A DNA stretch of 64,000 bases, from the NCBI GenBank assembly GCA_019911965.1, contig JAIOJF010000031.1, positions 62,001 to 126,000 on the forward strand, read 5' to 3'. The translations under genes were made by a program, and so were the position numbers. This DNA comes from Paracoccaceae bacterium (GTDB lineage Bacteria > Pseudomonadota > Alphaproteobacteria > Rhodobacterales > Rhodobacteraceae). Below are positions 8,799 to 19,078 of this stretch, in pieces (position 1 is the stretch's first letter; the number at the start of each line of letters is the position of its first letter). The notes under the pieces are model-generated. The model was given only the letters and a program-made list of their open reading frames with translations, made no database searches and was not told the origin of the DNA.

Positions 8799-9334
8799 AT
8801 GTCCTTGAGCTTGGCCTGCAATTCGGCAAGCTGACGCTTGATTGCTTCCAGTTCAGCCTCGTTGCGGGGCTTTTCCTCGGGCTTCTTGCGACCCCAGTTG
8901 CCCATCATCGCGTCCATGAATTCCTGCTGCTTGCGCCGCCAGCCCTCGATACCGCCAAAGGCCGCCATCGGATCGGGGATCGCCTTCTGGAGGTTCTCGA
9001 TCATGTCATGCTGGCCCTGCTTGATCATGTCGAAGGAATGCGACAGGAATTCGGGCACGAAGCTTTGCGCGGTATCGGTATAGCTGCGCACCAGCTCGTT
9101 CAGGACATTGATCGGCAGGACATTCTCGCCCTTGCTTTCATGTTCGGTGATGATTTGCAGAAGGTATTGCCGGGTCAGATCGTCGCCCGATTTCAGGTCG
9201 ATGATCTGGACTTCGCGCCCCGAGCGGATGAACTCGGCGATGTCTTCCAGGGTCACGTAATCGCTGGTTTCAGTGTTGTAGAGACGGCGGCTGGCGTAAC
9301 GCTTGATCAGCAGCGGCGTGGCGGCTTCGGTCAT
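8795..9334 (-). CDS. phaR: Polyhydroxyalkanoate synthesis repressor PhaR
   Basis: Represses phasin (and its own) genes and leaves DNA when it binds nascent PHA granules. It has 179 residues. The N-terminal PHB accumulation regulator DNA-binding domain (about 9-68) has the hallmark KRYASRRLYNTETSDYVTLEDI. The second domain (about 75-115) is followed by a charged C-terminal helix. The ATG at 9334 has GAAGAGG upstream. It sits at the end of the phaC/phaP/phaR gene run and its promoter contains its own TGC-type dyad (9352-9364), consistent with autoregulation. Confidence 0.95.
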   Translation of the reverse strand: MTEAATPLLIKRYASRRLYNTETSDYVTLEDIAEFIRSGREVQIIDLKSGDDLTRQYLLQIITEHESKGENVLPINVLNELVRSYTDTAQSFVPEFLSHSFDMIKQGQHDMIENLQKAIPDPMAAFGGIEGWRRKQQEFMDAMMGNWGRKKPEEKPRNEAELEAIKRQLAELQAKLKDM

Positions 9335-9351
9335 GGCGGGCCTCTTCGTTG

Positions 9352-9390
9352 CATTGCGGCAATGCTAGTGCGGCATTGCGCCTGCAGCAA
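9352..9390 (-). promoter_or_regulatory. phaR promoter with overlapping dyad (probable PhaR autoregulatory site)
   Basis: On the minus strand TTGCTG (9385-9390) and TAGCAT (9362-9367) are spaced by 17 bases. The dyad CATTG-CGG-CAATG (9352-9364) overlaps the -10 box and the probable start site. The region is rich in TGC/GCA, the sequence type reported for PhaR operators. Confidence 0.5.
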
Positions 9391-9396
9391 GATACA

Positions 9397-9428
9397 AAAC
9401 GGGCGGGCCTTTTCAGGACCGCCCGTTT
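9397..9428 (-). terminator. Rho-independent terminator of the first phasin gene
   Basis: Perfect 10-bp stem (AAACGGGCGG 9397-9406 with CCGCCCGTTT 9419-9428). Read on the minus strand it ends in CGTTTTG. It lies 30 bases after the phasin stop at 9458. Confidence 0.75.
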
Positions 9429-9457
9429 GGGTCTGCCACGAGGGAGAGTGGGGCAGA

Positions 9458-9904
9458 TCAGACGGCTTTCGTCGCCGCTTTCTTGACCGCGTCAACGGCA
9501 TCGTCGGTGGCCTTGCGCACAGTCGCGGCAACCTCGGTCTGCGCGTCCTTGCTGGCGGCCATCATCAGTTCGACGGTATCCATTTGCACCTTCTTGGCCA
9601 CTTCGGCATAGGCTGCGACGTTTTCCGAGGCGGCTTCGACCATCGCCGACGACAGTTCCTTCATCACGTTGGAATAATCTTCCGGGCCATCCTGCACCTT
9701 GGTGGCGACGTTCATGCGGGTCAGCGTGTCGCGGGTCCACTTGGCGGAAATCTCGGCGTTTTTCTGGGCTGCCGACAGGGCGATGCCCGACAGTTTCTCG
9801 CTGAGGGCTGCCGAGGATTTGAAGGCGTCGTTGAAGGCGCTCATATCGACCGGCATATCGCCAAAGATGGCTGCGAACGGGTTGGTTTCGGTTTTCTTGC
9901 TCAT
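9458..9904 (-). CDS. phaP: Phasin (PHA granule-associated protein), copy 1
   Basis: A 148-residue amphipathic, Ala/Lys-rich helical protein that coats PHA granules and controls their size and number. The N-terminus (MSKKTETNPFAAIFGDMPVD) and core (SAKWTRDTLTRM, AYAEVAKKVQMDTVELMMAA) match the alphaproteobacterial phasin family. It is a close paralogue of the gene at 10108-10554 over its whole length. It has its own promoter with two TGC inverted repeats and its own terminator. The start at 9904 is preceded by a GGAAATGGAGCC-type site. Confidence 0.93.
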   Translation of the reverse strand: MSKKTETNPFAAIFGDMPVDMSAFNDAFKSSAALSEKLSGIALSAAQKNAEISAKWTRDTLTRMNVATKVQDGPEDYSNVMKELSSAMVEAASENVAAYAEVAKKVQMDTVELMMAASKDAQTEVAATVRKATDDAVDAVKKAATKAV

Positions 9905-9945
9905 TTTCGGGCTCCATTTCCAGAGGGCTGTGTTTCTGTTACAAG

Positions 9946-9998
9946 GATATACATGCTGCAGCGCAGCATTTCAAGGGGAAATTGCTGCGCTGCAGCAT
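9946..9998 (-). promoter_or_regulatory. Phasin copy 1 promoter with a 16-bp inverted repeat operator pair
   Basis: Minus-strand -35 TTGAAA (9969-9974) and -10 TATATC (9946-9951) are spaced by exactly 17 bases. The spacer is almost filled by one arm of a perfect 16-bp inverted repeat (9953-9968). The other arm, TGCTGCGCTGCAGCAT, is at 9983-9998 upstream of -35. Each arm is itself a near palindrome (TGCTGC-N3-GCAGCA). PhaR is the expected ligand. Confidence 0.75.
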
Positions 9999-10053
9999 TA
10001 TTTCTGTCCGACGAGTGGCCAGCCAGCTTAAACCCCTGATCCAAAACGAAATA

Positions 10054-10075
10054 GGGCGGACCTTGCGGCCCGCCC
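10054..10075 (-). terminator. Probable terminator of the second phasin gene
   Basis: GGGCGG (10054-10059) pairs with CCGCCC (10070-10075). The minus-strand transcript continues TATTTCGTTTTGG. It lies 33 bases past the phasin stop. The stem is short but the position and T-rich tail fit. Confidence 0.5.
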
Positions 10076-10107
10076 AGGTACTTCACCAACAGGGAGGAAA
10101 TGGTGAA

Positions 10108-10554
10108 TTACGCAGCTTTTGCGGTGGCTTTCTTGACCGCATCGGTCGCGTCAACGGTGGCTTTCTTGACCACAGCCGAGGCTTCCGCCTGAACTTCCTT
10201 GCCGGTCGCCATCAGCAGCTCGACAGTGTCCATCTGAACCTGCTTGGCAACTTCGGCATAGGCCGCGACATGCTCGGACGCAGCTTCAACCGAGCCGGAG
10301 GCGAAATCGGTCAGGACCTTGGAATAGTCGGCCGGGTCTTCCTGTACCTTGGAAACAACAGCCAGCTTGGCCAGCGTGTCCTTGGTCCACTTGTTGGAAA
10401 TCTCGGCGTTCTTTTCGGCAGCGTTCAGGGCAACGCGGCTGAACTTCTCGCCAATCGCGGCGGTGTTCTTGAAGGCGTCGTTGAACATGCTCATGTCGAC
10501 CGGCATATCGGCAAACATCGAGGCGAACGGATTGTCGTAGGTTTTCTTGGCCAT
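10108..10554 (-). CDS. phaP: Phasin (PHA granule-associated protein), copy 2
   Basis: 148 residues, same length as and collinear with copy 1: MAKKTYDNPFASMFADMPVDMSMFNDAFKN, then NKWTKDTLAKLAVVSKVQEDPADYSKV and AYAEVAKQVQMDTVELLMATGKEV. It ends in an Ala/Lys-rich tail (VKKATVDATDAVKKATAKAA) typical of granule-binding phasins. The tandem arrangement with copy 1 indicates duplication. Its promoter (10595-10644) has the same architecture as that of copy 1. It follows phaC on the same strand after 111 bases. Confidence 0.93.
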   Translation of the reverse strand: MAKKTYDNPFASMFADMPVDMSMFNDAFKNTAAIGEKFSRVALNAAEKNAEISNKWTKDTLAKLAVVSKVQEDPADYSKVLTDFASGSVEAASEHVAAYAEVAKQVQMDTVELLMATGKEVQAEASAVVKKATVDATDAVKKATAKAA

Positions 10555-10594
10555 TTGAAAGCTCCATCGGAGGGTGGTTGTTTCGTCTGGCAGT

Positions 10595-10644
10595 CAGATA
10601 GACGCTGCAACGCAGCATTTCAAGAGGAAAATGCTGCGTTGCAG
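10595..10644 (-). promoter_or_regulatory. Phasin copy 2 promoter with a 14-bp inverted repeat operator pair
   Basis: Minus-strand -35 TTGAAA (10618-10623) and -10 TATCTG (10595-10600) have a 17-base spacer. One arm CTGCAACGCAGCAT (10605-10618) lies in the spacer and its inverse ATGCTGCGTTGCAG (10631-10644) lies upstream of -35. This is the same plan as the copy 1 promoter. Confidence 0.75.
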
Positions 10645-10665
10645 AAAAAAATTTGCAATACCGGA

Positions 10666-12453
10666 TCAGGTATCCGGCTTGGCCGTCACATACGAGCCGG
10701 GCGCGGCCTCGATCACCGGGTGATCCTTGCCGCCGGGCTGGCGTGCGGGCACCATCGTACCGGACTGCGCCCCAAGCCAGCCATCCCAGCGCGGCCACCA
10801 CGAGCCTTCGTTGAAAGTGGCCCCGGCCTTCCACTCATCCGGCGTTACCATCGCGGCATCGTTGGTGTAATGGCCATACTTGTTCTTGCTCGGCGGGTTG
10901 ACGATACCGGCGATATGGCCGCTTTCGGACAGGATGAAAGTCCGCTTGCCGGAGAACTTGTTCAGCCCGGTAAACGACGATTGCCATTTGGCGATATGAT
11001 CGGTTTCGCAGGCAACGGCACAGATCGGCGTCTTGATGTCGCCAAGGTTCAGCGTCTCGCCCAGCAGCGTGAATTCACCCTTGGACAATTCGTTGCCGAC
11101 ACAAAGCTGGTGCAGGTATTCCCGCGCCAGCCGTGCTGTCAGGTTGGTCGAATCGCCATTCCAGAACAACAGATCGAAGGCCGGCGGGGCCTCGCCCATC
11201 ATGTATGACCGGATCGCCGGGGCATAGACCAGGTCGTTTGCCCGCAGATACGAGAACGTCCGCTGCATGAAGAAGGAATGCAGATAGCCCTTGGCCTCAA
11301 GCTCGCGGTCGATCCCGTCAAGGAAATCCTCCGACAGGAACACGCCCATTTCACCGGGATCCTCGAAATCCACAAGCGCCGTGAAGAACGTCGCCGCCTT
11401 GACCGACTTGTCCTTCTTCTTCGCCATATAGGCCAGCGTTGCCGACAAAAGGGTGCCCGCGATGCAATAGCCCACCGCGTTGACCTGCTTTTCGCCGGTG
11501 ATCTTCTTCACCTCGTCGATCGCGGTCAGGAAACCCTCGGTCATGTAGGTATCGACGCCGACATCGGCATAGGTGGCATCGGGATTGACCCAGGACACCA
11601 CGAACAGGGTATAGCCCTGCTCGACCGCCCATTTTATCAGGCTGTTCTGCGGCTTCAGGTCCAGGATGTAGAATTTGTTGATCCAGGGCGGGAAGATGAT
11701 CAGTGGCGTCTTGTGGACCTTTTCGGTCTTCGGCGCGTATTGAATCAACTGGAACATGCGGTTCTGAAACACCACCGCGCCTTCGGAAGTGGCGATGTTG
11801 CCGCCGACCTTGAACGCCTCGGGATCGGACAGCGTAACGGCCATGCCGCCATCGTGGCTTTCGATATCGCGCACCAGGTTTTCCAGCCCGTCCACCAGCG
11901 ATTGCCCGCTGGTTTCCACCGCACGCTTCAGCGCCTCGGGGTTGGAGCCAAGGAAATTCGACGGCGACATCAGATCGACGATCTGGCGCGAAAAGAAGCT
12001 GATCCGCTTGCGGTCGGCCTCGGACAGATCGTCCAGGTTGGCAACCGCGTTGCTGATCGCTTCGGACGACAAGAGGTATTGCTGCTTGATGTAGTTGAAA
12101 TAGGGATGGGTGGACCACATCTCGTCCTTGAACCGCTTGTCCGCCGGGGTGTGATCCTCAGGCACCAGCTTGCCGGACAACAGGCTTTCCTGCGCCTCGA
12201 CCCAGTGTTTCAGCGACTTGCCCCAGAACGAAACCTGCTGTTCCAGGATTTTCGACGGATGCTGCATCATCTCGGCCATATAGGCCGTTGCCGCCTTCAT
12301 GTAGAGTTCCTGACTCGGGCCTTCCAGCCCGGGATCGGATTCACGTTTGTGCGCCAGCGCCGCGACCAACCGTTGCGTCAATTCCTCGATCCGCTGAATA
12401 TTGGCATTCATCAGGTCGATGTTGCTTTCGGGGGTCACTTCATCAGAAGGCAT
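10666..12453 (-). CDS. phaC: Class I poly(3-hydroxyalkanoate) synthase PhaC
   Basis: Polymerises (R)-3-hydroxyacyl-CoA into PHA at the granule surface. The 595-residue length is typical of class I. The alpha/beta-hydrolase core begins near 250 (PLIIFPPWINKFYILDL). The lipase-like box is GYCIAG with catalytic C330. The catalytic His is in SESGHIAGIVNPP near the C-terminus. It is divergent from the depolymerase phaZ and upstream of the phasins and phaR. phaA and phaB are not in the window, so monomer supply is encoded elsewhere. The ATG at 12453 lies about 33 bases from a TATAAT box. Confidence 0.96.
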   Translation of the reverse strand: MPSDEVTPESNIDLMNANIQRIEELTQRLVAALAHKRESDPGLEGPSQELYMKAATAYMAEMMQHPSKILEQQVSFWGKSLKHWVEAQESLLSGKLVPEDHTPADKRFKDEMWSTHPYFNYIKQQYLLSSEAISNAVANLDDLSEADRKRISFFSRQIVDLMSPSNFLGSNPEALKRAVETSGQSLVDGLENLVRDIESHDGGMAVTLSDPEAFKVGGNIATSEGAVVFQNRMFQLIQYAPKTEKVHKTPLIIFPPWINKFYILDLKPQNSLIKWAVEQGYTLFVVSWVNPDATYADVGVDTYMTEGFLTAIDEVKKITGEKQVNAVGYCIAGTLLSATLAYMAKKKDKSVKAATFFTALVDFEDPGEMGVFLSEDFLDGIDRELEAKGYLHSFFMQRTFSYLRANDLVYAPAIRSYMMGEAPPAFDLLFWNGDSTNLTARLAREYLHQLCVGNELSKGEFTLLGETLNLGDIKTPICAVACETDHIAKWQSSFTGLNKFSGKRTFILSESGHIAGIVNPPSKNKYGHYTNDAAMVTPDEWKAGATFNEGSWWPRWDGWLGAQSGTMVPARQPGGKDHPVIEAAPGSYVTAKPDT

Positions 12454-12474
12454 TTTAGGTAATTGCTCCCAGTT

Positions 12475-12516
12475 TCTGCATGTGCATTATAAGCCGTTAC
12501 ACATATCCGGTGTAAA
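12475..12516 (-). promoter_or_regulatory. phaC promoter region in the phaC-phaZ intergenic space
   Basis: A consensus TATAAT lies at 12486-12491 on the minus strand. TTTACA (12511-12516) is the best upstream hexamer but the 19-base spacing is long. Just downstream of the -10 the sequence reads TGCACATGCAG, again TGC-rich, so PhaR control is possible. Confidence 0.45.
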
Positions 12517-12569
12517 GGCGGGGGGCTTTATCCGGTCGGATCAAGCGAATCGAGGCGGGTAATAGGACT

Positions 12570-13847
12570 ATGAACCAGAATTTTGCAACCTACGATCTTT
12601 TTGAAAGCTACCGTCTGGGCAGCGAATGGATGGGTGCGACCGCCAAGGCGTACTGGTCCAATCCTGTTTTCGGTCTCAGCCACAGCCCTCTGCCGGCGAC
12701 CTTCGCCGCCTGGGGCGAGGTGACCGAACGGGCGTTTTCGCGCATGGTCACCAAGCCTGACTGGGGTATCGACTCGGTGGTCACGGCGGGCCGCGAATAC
12801 GTGGTAAAGGTCGAAACCGTGCTGACACGGCCATTCGGCGATCTGATCCAGTTCCGTGTCGACCGCCCGAACCCGCCCAACCGCCGGGTGTTGCTGATCG
12901 CGCCGATGTCCGGCCATTACGCGACCCTGCTGCGCAACACGGTCCGCAGCCTGTTGCCGAACTGTGACGTCTTTATCACCGATTGGCACAATGCGCGCGA
13001 TATCCCGGTCAGCGAAGGCAAGTTCGATATCGAGGATTTCACCATTTACCTGGCTGATTTCATGAAGGAAATGGGCCGTGATACGCATGTTATCGCAGTC
13101 TGCCAGCCCGCACCGCTGGCGCTGGCGGCGGTGGCCTACCTGGCGGAAACCGACCCTGAATCGCAGCCCCGCACGATGACACTGATCGGCGGACCGATTG
13201 ATCCCGACGCCGCCGCGACCGAGGTCACGGATTTCGGCCGCCGCGTCACGATGGGCCATCTGGAACGCACCGTGATCCAGCGCGTCGGTGTCAAGCACAA
13301 GGGATTTGGCCGACTGGTCTATCCCGGCGCAGTACAGCTTTCGTCGTTCATCTCGATGAATCTCGGCAGCCATGCGGAAGCGTTCAGCAACCAGATAGGC
13401 CGCGTCGCCCGCGAGGAAGCCGCCGACCACGACCGCCACAACACCTTTTACGATGAATATCTGGCCGTGATGGACATGACGGGCGAATTCTACCTGTCGA
13501 CGGTCGAACGCATTTTCAAAGGCCGCGAGATCGCCAATAACGAATTTGTTATCAAGGGTCACAAGGTCGATATCAGCAAGATCACCCGCACCGCGGTGAA
13601 AACGGTCGAAGGCATGGATGATGACATCACCGCCCCCGGCCAGTGTATTGCCGCGCTTGATCTGCTGACCGGATTGCCCGATTCGATGAAGGCCAGCCAT
13701 GTCGAGCCCGGTGCCGGGCATTACGGCATCTTCTCGGGCAAGGCCTGGCGCAAGAATATCCGGCCGATCGTTATCAATTTCATCGACGCCAATGCCGCCG
13801 ACAAGCCCGAAGGCAACGTAACGCCGCTGACGACCAAACCGGCCTGA
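12570..13847 (+). CDS. phaZ: Intracellular polyhydroxyalkanoate depolymerase PhaZ
   Basis: Degrades the native amorphous PHA granule to release carbon under starvation. It has 425 residues. The N-terminus (MNQNFATYDLFES) and the core (RRVLLIAPMSGHYATLLRNTVRSLLP, DVFITDWHNARDIP) match the PhaZ1 family. The nucleophile region AVCQPAP carries Cys178 in place of the usual serine, as in Ralstonia PhaZ1. The C-terminal EPGAGHYGIFSGKAW holds the catalytic His. It is divergent from phaC, separated by 116 bases. Confidence 0.93.
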   Translation: MNQNFATYDLFESYRLGSEWMGATAKAYWSNPVFGLSHSPLPATFAAWGEVTERAFSRMVTKPDWGIDSVVTAGREYVVKVETVLTRPFGDLIQFRVDRPNPPNRRVLLIAPMSGHYATLLRNTVRSLLPNCDVFITDWHNARDIPVSEGKFDIEDFTIYLADFMKEMGRDTHVIAVCQPAPLALAAVAYLAETDPESQPRTMTLIGGPIDPDAAATEVTDFGRRVTMGHLERTVIQRVGVKHKGFGRLVYPGAVQLSSFISMNLGSHAEAFSNQIGRVAREEAADHDRHNTFYDEYLAVMDMTGEFYLSTVERIFKGREIANNEFVIKGHKVDISKITRTAVKTVEGMDDDITAPGQCIAALDLLTGLPDSMKASHVEPGAGHYGIFSGKAWRKNIRPIVINFIDANAADKPEGNVTPLTTKPA

Positions 13848-13864
13848 AGCCCCTGCCCTGCGGT

Positions 13865-13927
13865 CATTCCCGCCAACGCGGGAAGCGGCGGCCAAACATC
13901 CTGAAGGCCTGAGCTTCGGTTCAGGCC
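13865..13927. repeat. Two hairpins in the convergent phaZ / hydrolase gap
   Basis: TCCCGC-CAAC-GCGGGA lies at about 13867-13882, in a GTCATTCCCGCC context common as a dispersed palindrome in alphaproteobacteria. GGCCTGA (13906-13912) pairs with TCAGGCC (13921-13927), overlapping the hydrolase stop. Neither has a T-run, but the position between convergent genes suggests transcript ends. Confidence 0.4.
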
Positions 13928-14607
13928 GTCAGCCAATCCCGCATCGCATCCGCCACCTGATCGGGGCGTTCTGCCGGGGCGAAATGACCGGCATCCTCGA
14001 TCACCACCAGTTTGGCACCGGGGATCAGGCTGGCCATTTCCTTATGCTGGCCCACCGGGCTCCAGCGATCCTGCCGACCGACCGCGACCAGCACCTTGCA
14101 GGTGATCGTCGGCAGAAGCGTGCGAAGCCCGGGCCGCGCCAGCAGCGCACCGATCTGGCGTTCGTGGATGTCGGGCGTCATGGATTGCACCATCCGCCTG
14201 AGCGGGGCCATCAGGCCGGCATCTTCCAGACGGTCCGGATGGACCATCGGCGGCAGCCAGTCTTCGCACAACGCCGCCATTCCGGCCTCGTGCGCCAGCC
14301 GGATGCGCCGCAGTCGCGCCGGTTTTTCCGCCTCGGTTGCCGCGTGAATGCCGGTGTCCAGCAGCGCCAGCCGGGCCACGCGGGCAGGTGCCTGCCGCCA
14401 GATTTCCAGCGCCACCCGTGCCCCCATCGAATGCCCGGCCACCGCCAGCACGCCGGGATGCCGCGCCAGAACATCCGCCGCCATTTCGCCAAGGCTGGCT
14501 TGCGTCGTCACATCACAGACCGTGCCCTGCCCCAGCCGATCACGCACGCCCGCCCAGGCGGTTGCATCGCTCAGCAGGCCGGGGATCAGGACGAGGCTCT
14601 CACCCAT
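13921..14607 (-). CDS. Alpha/beta-hydrolase, last gene of the ligABC operon
   Basis: A 228-residue alpha/beta-hydrolase fold protein. It has the oxyanion region SLVLIPGLLSD at the N-terminus, the nucleophile elbow GHSMGA, an acid in VAVGRQDRWSP, and the catalytic His in EDAGHFAPAERP. It starts 2 bases after the ligC stop, so it is almost certainly co-transcribed with ligA-ligB-ligC. The family includes enol-lactonases (PcaD-like) and carboxylesterases. A role in opening a lactone or hydrolysing an aromatic ester feeding this pathway is plausible but not proven by sequence. Confidence 0.75.
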   Translation of the reverse strand: MGESLVLIPGLLSDATAWAGVRDRLGQGTVCDVTTQASLGEMAADVLARHPGVLAVAGHSMGARVALEIWRQAPARVARLALLDTGIHAATEAEKPARLRRIRLAHEAGMAALCEDWLPPMVHPDRLEDAGLMAPLRRMVQSMTPDIHERQIGALLARPGLRTLLPTITCKVLVAVGRQDRWSPVGQHKEMASLIPGAKLVVIEDAGHFAPAERPDQVADAMRDWLTA

Positions 14608-14609
14608 CG

Positions 14610-16809
<2,200 letters not shown>

Positions 16810-16933
16810 TTCGGGTGCCTCTTTGTCGTGCTTACGGCCATCGGCATGATCGCCGGGCCGCCTGCATGGGCGCTGGTCAGGGCCTTGTTCTAACACCGCA
16901 ACACGGGGAAACAAAATCGAATAGCTGCCATCG

Positions 16934-18163
16934 TTATTCAGTTTGTGAATACCCGTGCGCGGGGCTTGCCTCGCGCAGGAAGGTCAGGAACCGCGCCTGT
17001 GTTTCGGTCGGCTGCCAGCCTTCGCGGAAGGTCAGGCCGATGGGTCTGGTATTGCCCGGCAGATCGACCGCCAGCGTCACGAATGCGCCTTGTTCCAGCT
17101 CGAACTGCGCCTGCTGGCCGGAAATGATGGTGACGTAATCACCCTCCAGCAACAGGCCGCGCACCATGATCAGAGAGCTTGTGACCACCCGGACGGGGGT
17201 ATATTCGCGCTCGGGGATGCGCAGCACATCGCTGAGATAGGACCCCGCCGGCGTGTTCCTGGGCGGCGCGATCCAGGGATAGTCCAGGGTGTCTTCCAGC
17301 GTGACATCGGGCCGGTCGGCCAGCGGATGACCTGCCCGCACCACGATGGCCAGCGTGTCGTCGAACAGGCGTTCCTGTACCACGTCATCGGCCGGTGCGG
17401 GGTCGCGCAGCGCGCCGATCAGGAAATCGCTGTCGCCGTGCCGCAGGCCGCGCAGCAGTTCCGTATAAGGCCCCTCGATGGTCTGAAGCTGGATCAGGGC
17501 CTTTTCGCGCAGGATCGCATTCATCGCCACCGGCAGGATACGGGTACGCGACAAAGGCATCGAACCGATGGTGATGCGCGTGACATCGCGGCCTTTCCAT
17601 GCGGCAAGTTCATAGGTCGCCTGCCGCAGTTCCGCCGCAGCCAGCCGCGCGCGCCGGGCCAGATGCTCGGCACTTTGGGTCAACTCGATGCCATGCGCGG
17701 CGGTCCTGAACATCGCGAACCCCGCCAGGCGTTCGAGATCCCGCGCCGCGCGGTGGATCGAGGGTTGCGAAATGCCGCTATTGCGCGCCGCGATGGAGAA
17801 GTTGCGTGCCTCCGACAAGGCTATAAGCGCCCGCAATTGCGCCGCCGTCATCAGCCGGTCGAAGCGTTCGAATCCCTTCGCAGGTCGGCTTGCCTGAGCC
17901 AGCGCCTCGGCGCTGCCGGTCGCCAGTTCGTCCAGCATCCGCTCTACCCGGGTAAGGAACATTTCACCTGGTTCGGTCAGCAGCATGCCGTCGGTCAGGC
18001 GCTGGAACAGGATCACGCCCAGCCGGATTTCGAGTTTTGAAATCGCCTGGGTGATCGCCGGTTGCGACAGGAACACCGCATCGGCGGCGGCGCTGATACC
18101 ACGGTGATGCGCGACTTCGCGAAAGGCCCTCAGGTGGCGGAGATTTGGAAAGTCCGGTTGCAT
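16934..18163 (-). CDS. LysR-type regulator with two N-terminal helix-turn-helix domains
   Basis: Likely regulator of the aromatic cluster in whose centre it lies. It has 409 residues, about 100 more than a usual LysR protein. The first LysR HTH is at 8-66 (LRAFREVAHHRGISAAADAVFLSQPAITQAISKLE). A second, diverged copy is at 108-166 (LRALIALSEARNFSIAARNSGISQPSIHRAARDLERL). The effector-binding domain runs from about 195 (VTRITIGSMPLSRTRILPVA) to near the end. The start at 18163 is the natural first Met of HTH 1. It is divergent from galB. A direct repeat, TATAGC at 18200 and 18213, lies in the shared promoter region. Confidence 0.9.
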   Translation of the reverse strand: MQPDFPNLRHLRAFREVAHHRGISAAADAVFLSQPAITQAISKLEIRLGVILFQRLTDGMLLTEPGEMFLTRVERMLDELATGSAEALAQASRPAKGFERFDRLMTAAQLRALIALSEARNFSIAARNSGISQPSIHRAARDLERLAGFAMFRTAAHGIELTQSAEHLARRARLAAAELRQATYELAAWKGRDVTRITIGSMPLSRTRILPVAMNAILREKALIQLQTIEGPYTELLRGLRHGDSDFLIGALRDPAPADDVVQERLFDDTLAIVVRAGHPLADRPDVTLEDTLDYPWIAPPRNTPAGSYLSDVLRIPEREYTPVRVVTSSLIMVRGLLLEGDYVTIISGQQAQFELEQGAFVTLAVDLPGNTRPIGLTFREGWQPTETQARFLTFLREASPAHGYSQTE

Positions 18164-18196
18164 GGCAGGGTCGATACTAGATCACACCGAACCCTG

Positions 18197-18245
18197 TCGT
18201 ATAGCAAAAACTTATAGCGTTCCGGGTCATTTGAAATAGTATTTG
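18197..18245. promoter_or_regulatory. LysR / galB divergent control region
   Basis: The 162-base gap is A+T-rich relative to its surroundings (18195-18245). TATAGC occurs at 18200-18205 and 18213-18218, a 13-base period. The segment also contains ATAAG/CTTAT-type half sites suitable for a T-N11-A LysR operator. I infer that the two-HTH regulator binds here. Confidence 0.4.
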
Positions 18246-18325
18246 CGCGCCATCGGCATCACCATCGCGGCAGACCCTGGCAGAGCAACCCTGTCCCGCC
18301 CCGAACATCAATGGAAGAACCGATC

Positions 18326-19078
18326 ATGCCCGCACCGACGCCAGCCGCCCGCAAGACCGCCCTGGTCATCTCGGCGCATTCCGCCGATTTCGTCTGGCGT
18401 GCCGGGGGCGCCATCGCGCTGCACCAGCGCCTCGGCTACGAGGTGACGGTGGTCTGCCTCAGCTATGGCGAGCGCGGCGAAAGCGCCAAGCTGTGGAAAC
18501 AGGACAGCATGACCTTGGACAAGGTCAAAGCGGCGCGGCGGGTAGAGGCCGAAAACGCCGCCGCCGCATTGAAGCTGCACGATATCCGGTTCTTCGATCT
18601 GGGCGACTACCCGCTTGATCTGGGCCGCGAGGCGAAGGACCGCATGGTCGATGTGATCCGCGAGGTACAGCCGAATTGGATGATGTCGCATTCCAGATGG
18701 GACCCCTACAATACCGACCACATGAACACGACGCAGTTCGCGCTGGAAACCCGCATGATGGCGCAGGCCTGGGGGCATAATCCGGGCCAGAAGGTGCTTG
18801 CTGCGCCGCAACTCTACCTGTTCGAGCCGCACCAGACCGAGCAGATGGACTGGAAGCCGAACGTGTTTCTGGACATCACCGAGGTCTGGGACCAGAAATG
18901 GGCCGCCATCCAGTGCATGCAAGGCCAGGAGCATCTGTGGCATTTCTACGAAAACGTCGCCGAGAACCGCGCCAACCATTTCCGCCGCAATTCCGGCGGT
19001 CAGGCCGGCGGGCGGGCGGCAAAATATGCCGAAGGCTTCCAGGCGATCTTTCCGCAAACCGTGGATGAACTGGCATGA
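18326..19078 (+). CDS. galB: 4-oxalomesaconate hydratase of the PIG-L/LmbE type (GalB-like)
   Basis: Hydrates 4-oxalomesaconate to 4-carboxy-4-hydroxy-2-oxoadipate. This step is done by the unrelated amidohydrolase LigJ in Sphingobium and by a PIG-L-family protein, GalB, in Pseudomonas putida gallate breakdown. The metal-site motif AHSAD (H18, D21) replaces the usual [17 protein letters not shown] and [21 protein letters not shown] (third His) follow. I prefer the ATG at 18326 because GGAAGA precedes it; the ATG at 18311 adds five residues. Its stop overlaps the aldolase start (ATGA). Length is 250 residues. Confidence 0.85.
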   Translation: MPAPTPAARKTALVISAHSADFVWRAGGAIALHQRLGYEVTVVCLSYGERGESAKLWKQDSMTLDKVKAARRVEAENAAAALKLHDIRFFDLGDYPLDLGREAKDRMVDVIREVQPNWMMSHSRWDPYNTDHMNTTQFALETRMMAQAWGHNPGQKVLAAPQLYLFEPHQTEQMDWKPNVFLDITEVWDQKWAAIQCMQGQEHLWHFYENVAENRANHFRRNSGGQAGGRAAKYAEGFQAIFPQTVDELA

